From Pseudonocardia terrae (GTDB lineage Bacteria; Actinomycetota; Actinomycetes; Mycobacteriales; Pseudonocardiaceae), in the NCBI RefSeq assembly GCF_021343995.1, contig NZ_JAJTTE010000015.1:62001-126000 (forward strand): a stretch of 64,000 nt of DNA. Reading direction: 5' to 3'. The position numbers were made by a program, and so were the translations under genes. Below are positions 38,567-47,419 of this stretch, piece after piece. The stretch's first letter is position 1. The number at the start of each line of letters is the position of its first letter. The notes below the pieces were generated by a model. It saw only the letters and a program-made list of their open reading frames with translations, was not told where the DNA came from and searched no databases.

Positions 38567-39013
38567 TCACCGGATGCGGAAGGCGGGGAACCCCGGGGCG
38601 GCCGCGCGCAGCGCGTCGTCGGGCGAGTCCTTGTCGAGACCCTCGAAGAAGGCACCGACCTCCCAGGCCCACTTCCGCAGGTACTCCCGGAGGATCGGGA
38701 GCTTCGCGTCGTCGTCGATCTCGGTGGCGGTGAAGGTCTCGGTGCGCCGGCCCAGGCGCAGCTCCCCGGTGCCCGCCGCGCGGAGGTTCCGCACCCACTG
38801 CGTGTGCCCGCGCGGCGCGACGAGGTACCGCTCCCCCTCGACGACCAACAGGTTCACGGGCGTGGTGCGCCACTGCCCGCTCGTGCGGCCGCGCACGGCC
38901 AGCACACGGCTCCCCATCACGCTGATCCCGGCCCGGGTCAGCGCGGCGACCACGCGGTTGAACACGGCGGTCCCGCTCTTCGGGACCAGGTAGCGCTGCT
39001 GCGGCTCGATCAT
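38567..39013 (-). CDS. Nitroreductase/deazaflavin-dependent oxidoreductase (Ddn-like)
   Basis: A 148-residue protein of the F420H(2)-dependent quinone/nitroreductase family. The sequences VLAVRGRTSGQWRTTPVNLLVVEGERYLVAPRGHTQWVRNLRAAG contain the family's G-R-x-SG...RTTPV and W-V-x-N-L-R motifs. The ATG at 39013 has GAGGAG five bases upstream. The promoter region is unusually rich in palindromes, suggesting repression by a TetR-type protein. Substrate unknown. Confidence 0.9.
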   Translation of the reverse strand: MIEPQQRYLVPKSGTAVFNRVVAALTRAGISVMGSRVLAVRGRTSGQWRTTPVNLLVVEGERYLVAPRGHTQWVRNLRAAGTGELRLGRRTETFTATEIDDDAKLPILREYLRKWAWEVGAFFEGLDKDSPDDALRAAAPGFPAFRIR

Positions 39014-39033
39014 CGTGACTCCTCGTCTCGTTC

Positions 39034-39100
39034 GAGAGCACTGCTCTCCGACGGACACGAGTGAACCGCACTCCGGATCCGGAGTCAAGAGCAGTGCTCT
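39034..39100 (-). promoter_or_regulatory. Two TetR-like operators and a palindrome around a promoter
   Basis: Upstream of the Ddn-like gene lie three palindromes: GAGAGCACTGCTCTC at 39034-39048, CTCCGGATCCGGAG at 39071-39084, and AGAGCAGTGCTCT at 39088-39100. On the minus strand TTGACT (39087-39082) abuts the upstream operator and could be a -35, with TTCACT 17 bases on as a weak -10. The middle palindrome lies between them and the other operator lies past the start site. This is the architecture of a tightly repressed promoter; the repressor is not encoded next door. Confidence 0.65.
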
Positions 39101-39112
39101 CGTTTCTGTACG

Positions 39113-39364
39113 CTACTCGCGCTCGAGCTCGAAGGCGTCGTCGCCGATCCACACCCGCAGACCCTCGGCGTCGTCGGTGAGGAAGCCGTCCTCCTCCTCG
39201 CCCAGCTCGCGGGCCGCGCCCAGCGCGCGGGCGTTGTAGCGGACCCTGCCGTCCCCGAGGTCGACGGGCCGGTACTCCCGCGCCAGCCGCGCCGTCCGGC
39301 TCTCCGCAGCCAACCAGGCCGCGTTCGCCGCCCCCACCTCGACCACCCAAGCCTCGTCGCGCAT
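39113..39364 (-). CDS. Hypothetical small protein
   Basis: An 83-residue (or 90 from an upstream GTG at 39385) acidic protein beginning MRDEAWVVEVGAANAAWLA. The central part ARLAREYRPVDLGDGRVRYNARALG is well formed, and the end is rich in Glu/Asp. I do not recognise a family. It lies between DedA and the operator region, on the same strand, with normal codon use for this genome. Confidence 0.55.
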   Translation of the reverse strand: MRDEAWVVEVGAANAAWLAAESRTARLAREYRPVDLGDGRVRYNARALGAARELGEEEDGFLTDDAEGLRVWIGDDAFELERE

Positions 39365-39434
39365 CCGATCATTCTCGGGCCCCACACGCGTGTGGCCCGT
39401 CTCAGCGTGAGACGGGCCGCAGGGTCGAACGGGG

Positions 39435-40109
39435 TCAGCGCGCCAGCGCGGGCTTCGGGGCGGGAACCGGGGCGAGAGCGGCGGCCCGGGCCGCCCGGCG
39501 GGCCAGCACCCGGCGACGGATGCGCCGAGCCAGTTCGAAGCCGCCCGCCGTGACCACCGCCATGATCATGCCGGCGGCGAGGCAGAGCAGCGGGTTGCCC
39601 TTCGTGAGCGGGCCGAGCAGCGCGCCGACCAGCAGCATGTACACGCTCCAGACCGCGGAGCTGGCCACGGTGGCGGGCAGGAACATCCGCAGCGGCAGCC
39701 GCACCCGCCCGCAGGCCGCCGTGCTGACCAGCCGTCCACCGGGGACGAGCCGGGCGCCGACGCAGGCCACGATCGGCCTGCTCCAGAGGTTGCGGCGGAC
39801 CCAGGCACCCAGCCCGTCGTCCTTCTGGCCGGCGCCGCGCAGGATTCGGTTCGAGCTCCGGCCCAGGGAGTAGACGAGCACGTCGCCGAGCATCGAACCG
39901 ACGAGCGACGCCAGGAACAGCCCGAGCACGCCGAGCACGTCGCCGGTGCCGAACGCCGCGGCCGCCCCCACCGTCAGCAGGGTCTCGCTGGGCAGGACCG
40001 GGAACGGCCCGTCGAGCGCGATGAGCACCGCGAGCACCGGCAGCAGCCACACGCTGTGCAGCACGGCGTCGAAGAGCGCCACGAGGGCGCCGGCGTCGAG
40101 GAGCTGCAC
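39435..40109 (-). CDS. DedA/VTT-domain membrane protein
   Basis: A 224-residue protein with a VTT (SNARE-associated) domain: GPFPVLPSETLLTVGAAAAFGTG near residues 35-57, followed by LASLVGSMLGDVLVYSLGRSS and the arginine-bearing CVGARLVPGGRLVSTAACG, which matches the conserved F/R-x3-PG-R motif. Four to five membrane segments. The GTG at 40109 has AAGGA seven bases upstream. DedA proteins act in lipid (undecaprenyl phosphate) translocation and membrane homeostasis. Confidence 0.9.
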   Translation of the reverse strand: MQLLDAGALVALFDAVLHSVWLLPVLAVLIALDGPFPVLPSETLLTVGAAAAFGTGDVLGVLGLFLASLVGSMLGDVLVYSLGRSSNRILRGAGQKDDGLGAWVRRNLWSRPIVACVGARLVPGGRLVSTAACGRVRLPLRMFLPATVASSAVWSVYMLLVGALLGPLTKGNPLLCLAAGMIMAVVTAGGFELARRIRRRVLARRAARAAALAPVPAPKPALAR

Positions 40110-40275
40110 GGGACGGTCCTTCCCACTCGGGTGTCTCGGGGAGTACTCGGACCACACTCCCAGAACGTCACAAGGCGGTCACGGGGGAACACCCCCGGAT
40201 CGACCCCGGGGTCAGCCGGATGCGCTCCGTGTGCGGTGAGCGGTCGGGTCGCCGTGGCGGGTGTACGTTTCCGCC

Positions 40276-40806
40276 GTGTCGGGCTATGCCGTGCTGCTCC
40301 GGGGCGTCAACGTCGGCGGCAACAAGAAGGTCGCGATGGCCGAGCTGCGCGAGCTGCTCACCGGCCTCGGGTACACGCAGGTGACGACGCTGCTGCAGAG
40401 CGGCAACGCCGTCCTCGCCGCGGACGAGCCCGCCGAGGTCGTCGCCGAGCGGGTCGAGTCGGCCCTCACCGAGCGGTACGGCACGGAGATCCGGGTGCTG
40501 GCGCTGACCCGGGCCGACCTGCAGGCCGCGGCCGACGACCATCCCCTGCGCGACGTCGCGGACAACGGGTCGCGGATGCTCGTGCTCTGGCTCTTCGGCG
40601 CGCCGCCGCCCGACGCGCCCAGCCCCGCCGAGCTCGACCCGGACCGGATCGTCGTGCGCGACGGGCGGATCTACCAGTGGTGCCCGCACGGGATCTCGAA
40701 CTCCCCCGATGTGGCCGCGTTCGTGCGCAAGGCGTGGAAGGTCCCGACCACCGGCCGGAACTGGAACACCCTGGAGAAGCTGCTCGCGGCGGTCCCCGAC
40801 CAGTAG
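40276..40806 (+). CDS. DUF1697 family protein
   Basis: A 176-residue protein with the DUF1697 start YAVLLRGVNVGGNKKVAMAELRELL and the conserved TTLLQSGNAVL. The C-terminal WCPHGISNSP and TGRNWNTLEKLL are also family features. The function is unknown. A GTG five codons upstream (40261) is an alternative start. Confidence 0.9.
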   Translation: MSGYAVLLRGVNVGGNKKVAMAELRELLTGLGYTQVTTLLQSGNAVLAADEPAEVVAERVESALTERYGTEIRVLALTRADLQAAADDHPLRDVADNGSRMLVLWLFGAPPPDAPSPAELDPDRIVVRDGRIYQWCPHGISNSPDVAAFVRKAWKVPTTGRNWNTLEKLLAAVPDQ

Positions 40807-40887
40807 CCGCGCACCGCGTTCGTCCCTCCCGGCGCGTGACAGTAGGGTCACCGTCGGTCGCCGGGAGGAAGCGCGGGAAGGGGCGTG

Positions 40888-42231
40888 ATGGCGGACGAGA
40901 GGGCGGACCGGGGCGTCCCGCGCCACGGGTTCGGACGCTCCGCGCGACTCGCCTCGCTGCCCCTGTCGTTCGCCGGCCGGGCCGTCACCGGCTGGGGCCG
41001 CACGCTCGCGGGCGCCGACGCCGACGTGGTCACCGCCACCACCCTCGCCCGCAACGCCGAGCAGCTCTTCGCGGTGCTCGGCACCCTCAAGGGCGGCGCG
41101 ATGAAGCTCGGCCAGGCGCTGTCGGTCTACGACGCGATGATCCCGGCGGAGATCGCCGGGCCCTACCAGGAGGCACTGGCCGAGCTCCAGACGTCGAGCC
41201 CGCCGATGCCGGTCGCGGACGTGCACCGGATGCTCGCCGAGCAGCTCGGCCGCGGCTGGCGGGAGCGGTTCACCGAGTTCGACGACGAACCGCGTGCGGC
41301 CGCCAGCATCGGCCAGGTGCACCGGGCCGTGTGGCGCGGGTCGAACGGGCGGCCCCGCGACGTCGCCGTCAAGGTGCAGTACCCCGGCGCCGACCTCGCC
41401 CTCGATGCGGATCTGCGCACGCTGGAGCGGTTCTCCCGGCTGTTCGGAGCCATCTTCCCGGCGCTCGACGCCCGCGCCCTCGTCCGCGAGCTGCGCGAGC
41501 GCACGATGGAGGAGGTCGACTACCGGCTGGAGGCGGACCGCCAGCGCGCCTTCGCGGCCGGTTTCGCCGACTGGCCCGGTCTCCGCATCCCCCGGGTCGT
41601 CGCATCGGCGCCGAAGGTGCTGGTCACCGAGTGGCTCGACGGGTTCCCGCTGCGCGAGATGCTCGGCGGGCGCGGCGCGCAGGCCGACCGGGACCGGTTC
41701 GGGCACACCGTCGTCGAGACGATGTTCGCCTCCCCCGCGCGGGTCGGGCTGCTGCACGCCGACCCGCACCCCGGCAACTTCCTCGTGCTGGCCGACGGCA
41801 GCGGGCTCGGCATGATCGACTTCGGCGCCGCGGCCGGCCTGCCGGACGGGATCCCGCCGGTGCTCGTGCGGATCCTGAGCCTCACCGCGCACGGGGACGC
41901 CGAGGGCCTCGACGCGCTGCTGCGCGCGGAGGGCTTCCTCGCCCCGGACGCCGGATCGGCCGACGTCCTGCGCTGGGTCGGGGCCCTGGCCGACCCCCTG
42001 CGCGTCGAGACGTTCCACTTCACCGAGGCGTGGATCGCCCGCCAGGGGGCCCGGGTGGCCAACCCGACCAACCGGGCCTACCGCGACACCGGCCGCGCGC
42101 TCTCCTTCCCGCCCGAGTACGCGCTGGTCATGCGGGTGCTGTCGGGGTGGATGAACATCCTGGCCCGGCTCGACTGCACGGTCGCGGCCCGCGGCCTGGT
42201 CGAGCGCTGGGTGCCCGGCTTCGCCGGCTGA
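40888..42231 (+). CDS. ABC1/UbiB-family atypical kinase-like protein
   Basis: A 447-residue protein. The KxGQ motif characteristic of ABC1 kinases is in AMKLGQALS; the ASIGQVHRA Ala-rich loop follows. VAVKVQYPG holds the ATP-binding Lys. HADPHPGNFLV is the catalytic loop and MIDFGAAAG the DFG motif. ABC1/UbiB proteins support ubiquinone or other lipid-quinone metabolism. The ATG at 40888 follows a GGGAAGGGG site. It ends 2 bp from the convergent MFS gene. Confidence 0.9.
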   Translation: MADERADRGVPRHGFGRSARLASLPLSFAGRAVTGWGRTLAGADADVVTATTLARNAEQLFAVLGTLKGGAMKLGQALSVYDAMIPAEIAGPYQEALAELQTSSPPMPVADVHRMLAEQLGRGWRERFTEFDDEPRAAASIGQVHRAVWRGSNGRPRDVAVKVQYPGADLALDADLRTLERFSRLFGAIFPALDARALVRELRERTMEEVDYRLEADRQRAFAAGFADWPGLRIPRVVASAPKVLVTEWLDGFPLREMLGGRGAQADRDRFGHTVVETMFASPARVGLLHADPHPGNFLVLADGSGLGMIDFGAAAGLPDGIPPVLVRILSLTAHGDAEGLDALLRAEGFLAPDAGSADVLRWVGALADPLRVETFHFTEAWIARQGARVANPTNRAYRDTGRALSFPPEYALVMRVLSGWMNILARLDCTVAARGLVERWVPGFAG

Positions 42232-42233
42232 GC

Positions 42234-43391
42234 TCACGCCCGCCGCAGCAACCACCACAGCGCCGGGGCCAGGACCAGCAGGCCGACGGCGACCGCCGGC
42301 GTCCCGCCGAGCCCCCAGGCCGCGAACACCGCGAGCGCGACGAGCTCGGTGCCCAGCGCCGAGACCGAGGTCGACGTGGCCCGGGCCCGGCCCGAGAGCC
42401 GTTCCTGCACCCGGGTGTCGGTGACGACATGGGCGCACTGCTGCAGGGCGTAGTAGGTGCCGAGGGCGGCCAGGCCGACCGCTCCCCCGTGCCCGGCGGC
42501 CAGCAGGGCCGCGGCGGCCAGGGACACCAGCGCCGCGAGCCCGCGTCCGCGCAGCCCGCCGGCCCGCCCGCCCAGCGCCGCACCGACCGCGCCCGCCAGC
42601 GCCACCAGGACCAGGAGGCCGGGCACCGCGACGAGCGCGACCGCCTCCTGCTGCCCGACGATCAGCGGGAAGTACTCCTCCAGGGCGTCGGCCCCACCGA
42701 CCAGCGCGGCGGCGAGCAGGACACCGCGGACCACGCGGCTGCCGACGGCCTCCGCCAGCCCGGCACGCAGGGTCTGCGCGTAGGTGAGGTCCTCGGCGGT
42801 GTCCCCGCCTGCGTCCTCAGCTGCGTCCTCGGCTGCGTCCTCGGCGGTGTCCGTGCCGTCGTCGGGCGGGCCGGCCCGGGGCGGCTCCGGAAAAGCACAG
42901 GTGAGCAGCACGGCGCCGAGGCAGGTGCCGACACTCACCCACCCGACCAGCGCGTACCCACCCGTCGCGAGCAGGACGGTCGCCGCGACGGCCGAGGGGA
43001 CCTGGGCGGCGTGCCCGCCCGCGGTCACCAGGCCGCGCACCCCCGCGTACCGGTCGGCCGCGCCCGCGGCGCTCAGCGCCTCGTAGAGCAGGGCCTCGAC
43101 GGTGCCGCTGAACAGCGACGTCCCGACGCCCCACAGGACGAAGCCCGCGGCGAACCCGGGGAAGCCGGGCGCGAGCAGCCACAGGGCGTACGCCGCGGCC
43201 TGCAGGACCCCACCCGCGGCGAGGACCCGCCGTCGGGAGAACCGGTCGGACAGCGCTCCCGAGGGCACCTCCGCGACCAACCCGGTGACCGACCAGACCG
43301 CGAACAGCGCCGAGATCTCCGCCCCGGACAGGCCGTGGTCGGCGAAGAACAGCGCGTAGAGGGGGTAGAGCGGCACGGCGTCGGCGAGCAC
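42234..43391 (-). CDS. MFS transporter
   Basis: A 385-residue MFS protein with about 12 hydrophobic segments and a conserved loop ALSDRFSRRRVLAAGG between segments 2 and 3. The central loop carries an Asp/Glu-rich repeat (TAEDAAEDAAEDAG type) from a 12-bp tandem repeat. The GTG at 43391 truncates the first segment: the frame is open for 21 more codons (to an in-frame TGA at 43457-43455), and these include RLVVGWAV, which looks like the true beginning, with only a CTG available. The start is therefore uncertain. Confidence 0.75.
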   Translation of the reverse strand: MLADAVPLYPLYALFFADHGLSGAEISALFAVWSVTGLVAEVPSGALSDRFSRRRVLAAGGVLQAAAYALWLLAPGFPGFAAGFVLWGVGTSLFSGTVEALLYEALSAAGAADRYAGVRGLVTAGGHAAQVPSAVAATVLLATGGYALVGWVSVGTCLGAVLLTCAFPEPPRAGPPDDGTDTAEDAAEDAAEDAGGDTAEDLTYAQTLRAGLAEAVGSRVVRGVLLAAALVGGADALEEYFPLIVGQQEAVALVAVPGLLVLVALAGAVGAALGGRAGGLRGRGLAALVSLAAAALLAAGHGGAVGLAALGTYYALQQCAHVVTDTRVQERLSGRARATSTSVSALGTELVALAVFAAWGLGGTPAVAVGLLVLAPALWWLLRRA

Positions 43392-43514
43392 CGCCCAGCC
43401 GACGACGAGGCGCGCCGGACCGCGGGCGGCCGGCGGCAGGGGGCGGGACGTGCGTCAAAGGAAGGGCACGGCGGCAGCGTAGCGACGGCCAGGTCGCGCG
43501 GTCCCGGGATTTTC

Positions 43515-44702
43515 TCAGGTCGTCGCGGCGGCGGCCTCGCGCCGGTGGTCGCCGATCCCGACCGTCGCGACGATCTGCAGCAGCGCCGCGCCGAGCAGCA
43601 CCAGCAACGCCGCGGCGTAGCCGTGGGTCAGGTCGACGAGCACGCCCATCAGCAGGGGCCCCAGCCCCGCCACGGTGTAGCCGACGCCGAGGGCGAGGCC
43701 GCTCGTCGCCGCGCTGGCGGCCGCGTCGGGGGTCCGGTGCGCGATGACCGACAGCCCGAGCGGGAAACCCGCACCGCAGCCGATCCCGATGAGCGCGACC
43801 CACAGCCACGCCCCGACCACCGGCGGTTCGGGCAGGAGCACCATCCCGAGCACCGCCACGACCGAGCCCGACGCCATCAGCAGCGCCCACCGGCGGAAGT
43901 GCCCCGAGCGCTCGGCGAGGATCGGCACGAGCAGCGCCGACGGCATCTGGGCCACGCTCCACACCGCGATGAGCAGGCCGGCGGTGCCGGGGCTCCAGCC
44001 GCGGTCGACGTAGGCCGGCGCGACCCAGGTCAGCGAGCCGTAGACGGTGAGCGACACCCCGGACTGGTACATCGCCGTGAGCCGGGCGAAGGGGTCGCGC
44101 CAGGGCAGTCGTCGGCGTGCCGTCGCGTTGGCCGAGCGCGGGGCGGTGTCACCGCGCATGATCGCGACCCACACGCCGACGGCGACCAGGGCGGGCACCG
44201 CCCACAGCGCCAGCGAGTAGGACCAGCCGCCGAGCCCGACGGCGACCGGCACGGCCAGGGCGCTGACGATCGTCGAGCCGAGCATCATCGCGACGACGTA
44301 CGCGCCGCTCGCCATGCCCGCCCGGGCGGCGAGCCGGTCCTTCACCACCGCCGTGAGCAGCACGCCGGCGACGCCGATGCCCAGCCCGATCACCAGCGTC
44401 CCGATGAACAGCGGGGCCAGCGCCGGGACGCCGCGGACCAGGCTGCCGAGCGCGACGAGCCCGACCGACGCGCCGAGCGCCCGCACCGCGCCGAAGCGCG
44501 CCCCCACCCGCGGCCCGATCAGCGAGCCGACGGCCATCGCGAGGATGGCCCCGGTCTGCGCGGCCCCTGCGGTGCCGGCGTCGATCCCCAGCGCCCCGCG
44601 GACCTCGCCCAGCAGGGGCGGGTAGGCCGACAGCGCCGCCCGCAGGTTCAGCGACAGCGCGAGCAGGCCGACCAGGACGAGCGACGCGGACCGTGCGTTC
44701 AC
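43515..44702 (-). CDS. MFS transporter, CynX/NimT-like
   Basis: A 395-residue transporter with 12 hydrophobic segments. The first segment SLVLVGLLALSLNLRAALSAYPPLLGEV and RLAARAGMASGAYVVAMMLG are like the CynX/NimT cyanate/nitroimidazole-transporter group. Substrate unknown. GTG start at 44702. It is divergent from the disordered protein gene across 137 bp. Confidence 0.85.
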   Translation of the reverse strand: MNARSASLVLVGLLALSLNLRAALSAYPPLLGEVRGALGIDAGTAGAAQTGAILAMAVGSLIGPRVGARFGAVRALGASVGLVALGSLVRGVPALAPLFIGTLVIGLGIGVAGVLLTAVVKDRLAARAGMASGAYVVAMMLGSTIVSALAVPVAVGLGGWSYSLALWAVPALVAVGVWVAIMRGDTAPRSANATARRRLPWRDPFARLTAMYQSGVSLTVYGSLTWVAPAYVDRGWSPGTAGLLIAVWSVAQMPSALLVPILAERSGHFRRWALLMASGSVVAVLGMVLLPEPPVVGAWLWVALIGIGCGAGFPLGLSVIAHRTPDAAASAATSGLALGVGYTVAGLGPLLMGVLVDLTHGYAAALLVLLGAALLQIVATVGIGDHRREAAAATT

Positions 44703-44839
44703 CGCTCCTGCGTACCCGACCGGGGTTGCTCCCGCCCAGCGGCCGCGGGCCACCCCCGGTACCGGTGGGTGGTCACCTGATCGCTGTGAATGAGCGGTTG
44801 GGGCGTAACGGGGTCGCCCGTGCGCCCGATAGCCGGGCC

Positions 44840-45985
44840 GTGAGCGAGTCCGGACGTAGCACCACCGAGGAGTCGACCGCGCCGACCAGGTCGCCGGGCA
44901 CCACGGGGGATTCTGCGATCCGGCCCGCCGAACGCACCACCTACCTGCGGGTCCGTCCGAGCCCGCGCCCCCGCACCGCCCCCGCCGCGGACGCGCGCGA
45001 CACGTCCGCGGCGGGTGGGGCGAAGGGGGCCGTCGACGGCGCCGACGCGACCTCCTCGCCCGACTCCGACGACGCGCAGGCGGCCGCCGACCGTGCGGTC
45101 GCCCCGGCCGCCGATCCTGCGGTCGAACCGGCCGCCGAGCCCACCGAGGACGAGGCGGTCGAGGAGCCCGCCGTGGCCGAGGCCGCGCAGGAGTCCCGCG
45201 CCGTCCCGTCGACGGAGAGCCCGGCCGCGGCTGACGTTCCCGTCGAACTCGTCGAGGAGCTCACCGCCGACGAGGTGGCCTCGACCGAAGCCGGCAGCGA
45301 GGCGCCCCCGGACGCCCCCACCGAGGCGCCCGCGGCCGAGCCCGGCGACGCGCCCCGAGCCGAGGCACTCGAGGCGCCGGCCGAGCCGGCCGAGGTGAAG
45401 ACCGAGGTGCCCGAGGTGAAGGCCGAACCGGCCGAGGTGCCCGAGGTGAAGGCCGAACCGGCCGAGGTGGAGACCGAGCCGGCCGTCGGGGCGAAGGATC
45501 AGCGGGGTCCGGGTGGGCCCGGCGAGCCGTCCGACCTGGAGACCACCGTCGAGATGCCCCGCGCCCCGTCGGGTTCGGAGGGCACCGCAACCCGATCTGC
45601 CGCAACCCGATCTGCCGAAGCCCGGGCCGCCGAGGCCCGGGCCGCTGTGGGCCCGACGCCGGCGGTGAAGCGCCCCGTGCTCCCGAGCCGGCTGACCGTC
45701 GGTGCCCGGATCCCGCAGCCCGGGCCGACGACCCCCACAGCGCCGCCGTCTTCGCCGTCCTCGCCGTCGTCGACCCCCGCCGCGAAGCCTTCGACGACCC
45801 CGCCCTCCGCCGAGCCGTCGACGAAGGTGCTGAAGCCCCTCGCGTCGTCTCCGGCGCCCGCGACGATCCCGGCTCTCCCGATCGCGCCGGTCGACCCTGC
45901 CGACCGCCCGTTCGCCCACCCGCAGCGCTCCGTTCCGGGCAAGCCGGACACCCTGCTGCGCAGGCTCTTCCGCCGCCGGAGCTGA
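44840..45985 (+). CDS. Low-complexity Ala/Pro/Glu-rich protein (hypothetical)
   Basis: A roughly 381-residue protein almost wholly disordered. It contains a perfect 30-bp duplication (45404-45433 and 45434-45463) coding EVPEVKAEPA, and repeated TRSA/EARA blocks. The N-terminal region has TTYLRVRPSPRPR, and the C-terminus ends in LLRRLFRRRS, basic and possibly a membrane- or partner-binding tail. There is no signal peptide or membrane segment. A GTG at 44786 is an alternative start. Codon use is normal for the genome, which argues that it is translated. No family recognised. Confidence 0.6.
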   Translation: MSESGRSTTEESTAPTRSPGTTGDSAIRPAERTTYLRVRPSPRPRTAPAADARDTSAAGGAKGAVDGADATSSPDSDDAQAAADRAVAPAADPAVEPAAEPTEDEAVEEPAVAEAAQESRAVPSTESPAAADVPVELVEELTADEVASTEAGSEAPPDAPTEAPAAEPGDAPRAEALEAPAEPAEVKTEVPEVKAEPAEVPEVKAEPAEVETEPAVGAKDQRGPGGPGEPSDLETTVEMPRAPSGSEGTATRSAATRSAEARAAEARAAVGPTPAVKRPVLPSRLTVGARIPQPGPTTPTAPPSSPSSPSSTPAAKPSTTPPSAEPSTKVLKPLASSPAPATIPALPIAPVDPADRPFAHPQRSVPGKPDTLLRRLFRRRS

Positions 45986-45998
45986 GCGCGTCGGTCGT

Positions 45999-46032
45999 GG
46001 TGCCGCAGCCGCGCGACAGCGGCTCCGGCACC
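45999..46032. terminator. Bidirectional terminator hairpin
   Basis: A 14-bp stem with one mismatch (45999-46012 with 46019-46032, loop GCGACA) lies 13 bases after the disordered-protein stop and about 28 bases after the thiL stop on the other strand. It could end both transcripts. Confidence 0.7.
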
Positions 46033-46060
46033 GCAGCTCGGCCTACTGCCCCCTGCCCTG

Positions 46061-47071
46061 TCAGGTGAAGTGCTCCCAGCCGGGCGCCCCGGCGTAGGGC
46101 TCGCCATCGACGACCACGCCCTCCCCCTCGGCCACCCGCCCGACCTCGACGAAACCCTCCGGAAGCGCGGTGCCGGCCGGGAAGGTCGCGGCCAGCGCGT
46201 GGTCCTCGCCGCCGGTGAGGATCCAGTCGACGGGGTCGACGCCGAGCGCCGGCGCCACCTCCGCCAACCGGTCCGGGACGGCGAAGGCCGCGCGCCGCAG
46301 CTCGATCCGCACCCCCGAGTCCGCGGCGACGTGCCCGAGGTCGGCGAGCAGGCCGTCGGACACGTCGATCATCGCGGTGGCGCCGGCGAGCGCGGCCGCG
46401 GGTCCGGCGCCGTAGGGCGGCGTGGGCACGCGGTGCGCGTCGACCAGGGCGCCGGGCGCCCGGAACCCGCGGGTCAGCACCGCGAGCCCCGCGGCGGCCC
46501 AGCCGATCCGCCCGCACACGGCGACGACGTCGCCGGGCCGGGCGCCGTCACGGGTCACCGGGGCGCGCCCGTCCAGCGAGCCGAGCGCGGTGACCGAGAC
46601 CACGAGCGTCGGCGAGGAGGCGACGTCGCCGCCCACCAGCCCGACGCCGACCACCCCGGCCTCCGCCCACATCCCCGCGGCGAGCCCCTCGAGAATCTCG
46701 ACGGGGGTGTCGCGCGGCGCCGCGAGCCCGACGAGCAGGCCGGTGGGCACCGCACCCATGGCGGCGACGTCGGCCAGGTTGGCCGCGACCGCCTTGCGCC
46801 CGACGTGTTCCGGCGCCGACCAGTCGAGCCGGAAGTGCACGCCCTCCACCAGGACGTCCACGCACGCCACGACCCGCCCGTCCGGTTGGGCCACGACGGC
46901 GGCGTCGTCGCCAGGGCCGAGCAGCGTCGCCGGCGGCTGGACCCGGTCCCGGGTCACCCGCTCGATGAGGCCGAACTCCCCGATCGTGGCCAGTGCGGGC
47001 GTTTCGTCCGCTCGGCTCGGTGTGTCGCTCGCCTCGGTGGACCCCGACGGGGTGCGCGACGATGGGGACAC
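46061..47071 (-). CDS. thiL: Thiamine-phosphate kinase
   Basis: A 336-residue PurM-like ATPase that makes thiamine pyrophosphate from thiamine phosphate. The ATP/Mg-binding sequences LLGPGDDAAVV, DVLVEGVHF, AVAANLADVAAMGA and GLVGGDVASS are all present, and MIDVSDGLLADLGH and ILTGGEDHALAATFP complete the site. The N-terminal 25 residues are variable. GTG start with a GGAGA site. It is divergent from an Lrp-like RAM protein. Confidence 0.94.
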   Translation of the reverse strand: MSPSSRTPSGSTEASDTPSRADETPALATIGEFGLIERVTRDRVQPPATLLGPGDDAAVVAQPDGRVVACVDVLVEGVHFRLDWSAPEHVGRKAVAANLADVAAMGAVPTGLLVGLAAPRDTPVEILEGLAAGMWAEAGVVGVGLVGGDVASSPTLVVSVTALGSLDGRAPVTRDGARPGDVVAVCGRIGWAAAGLAVLTRGFRAPGALVDAHRVPTPPYGAGPAAALAGATAMIDVSDGLLADLGHVAADSGVRIELRRAAFAVPDRLAEVAPALGVDPVDWILTGGEDHALAATFPAGTALPEGFVEVGRVAEGEGVVVDGEPYAGAPGWEHFT

Positions 47072-47158
47072 GGGCTCTCCTCAGGTACGTTGCGTCCGAC
47101 TTTCCCGTCGGATGCCGTCCGGCGGGTCTCCAGACAAGCAAACCGGAAGGGGCACGCC

Positions 47159-47395
47159 GTGGTGCAGGCCTACATCCTGATCCAGACCGAGGTCGGCAAG
47201 GCGGCGGCGGTCGCCGCCGAGATCGGTGCCATCCAGGGCGTCGTCACCGCCGAGGACGTCACCGGGCCGTACGACGTCATCGTCCGCGCCGAGGCCGGTG
47301 ACGTCGACGAGCTGGGCCAGCTCGTGGTCGCCCGGGTGCAGGGGGTCTCCGGCATCACCCGGACCCTGACCTGCCCGGTGGTCAAGCTGGGCTGA
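47159..47395 (+). CDS. Lrp/AsnC ligand-binding (RAM) domain protein
   Basis: A 78-residue stand-alone RAM domain (QAYILIQTEVGKAA, VTGPYDVIVRAEAGD, VQGVSGITRTLTC) with no DNA-binding part. The first of two adjacent GTGs has GGAAGG eight bases upstream. RAM domains bind amino acids or nucleotides and dimerise. Its position next to thiL recurs in actinobacteria. Followed by a DUF3515 gene after 24 bp. Confidence 0.88.
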   Translation: MVQAYILIQTEVGKAAAVAAEIGAIQGVVTAEDVTGPYDVIVRAEAGDVDELGQLVVARVQGVSGITRTLTCPVVKLG

Positions 47396-47419
47396 GCCCG
47401 AAGGAGCCTGACCCGTCCC

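Noticed and set aside
40056..44780. A 1574-codon plus-strand open frame
   Set aside because: It crosses DUF1697, ABC1-kinase and MFS genes in other frames; its product is Arg/Ala/Gly-rich noise.
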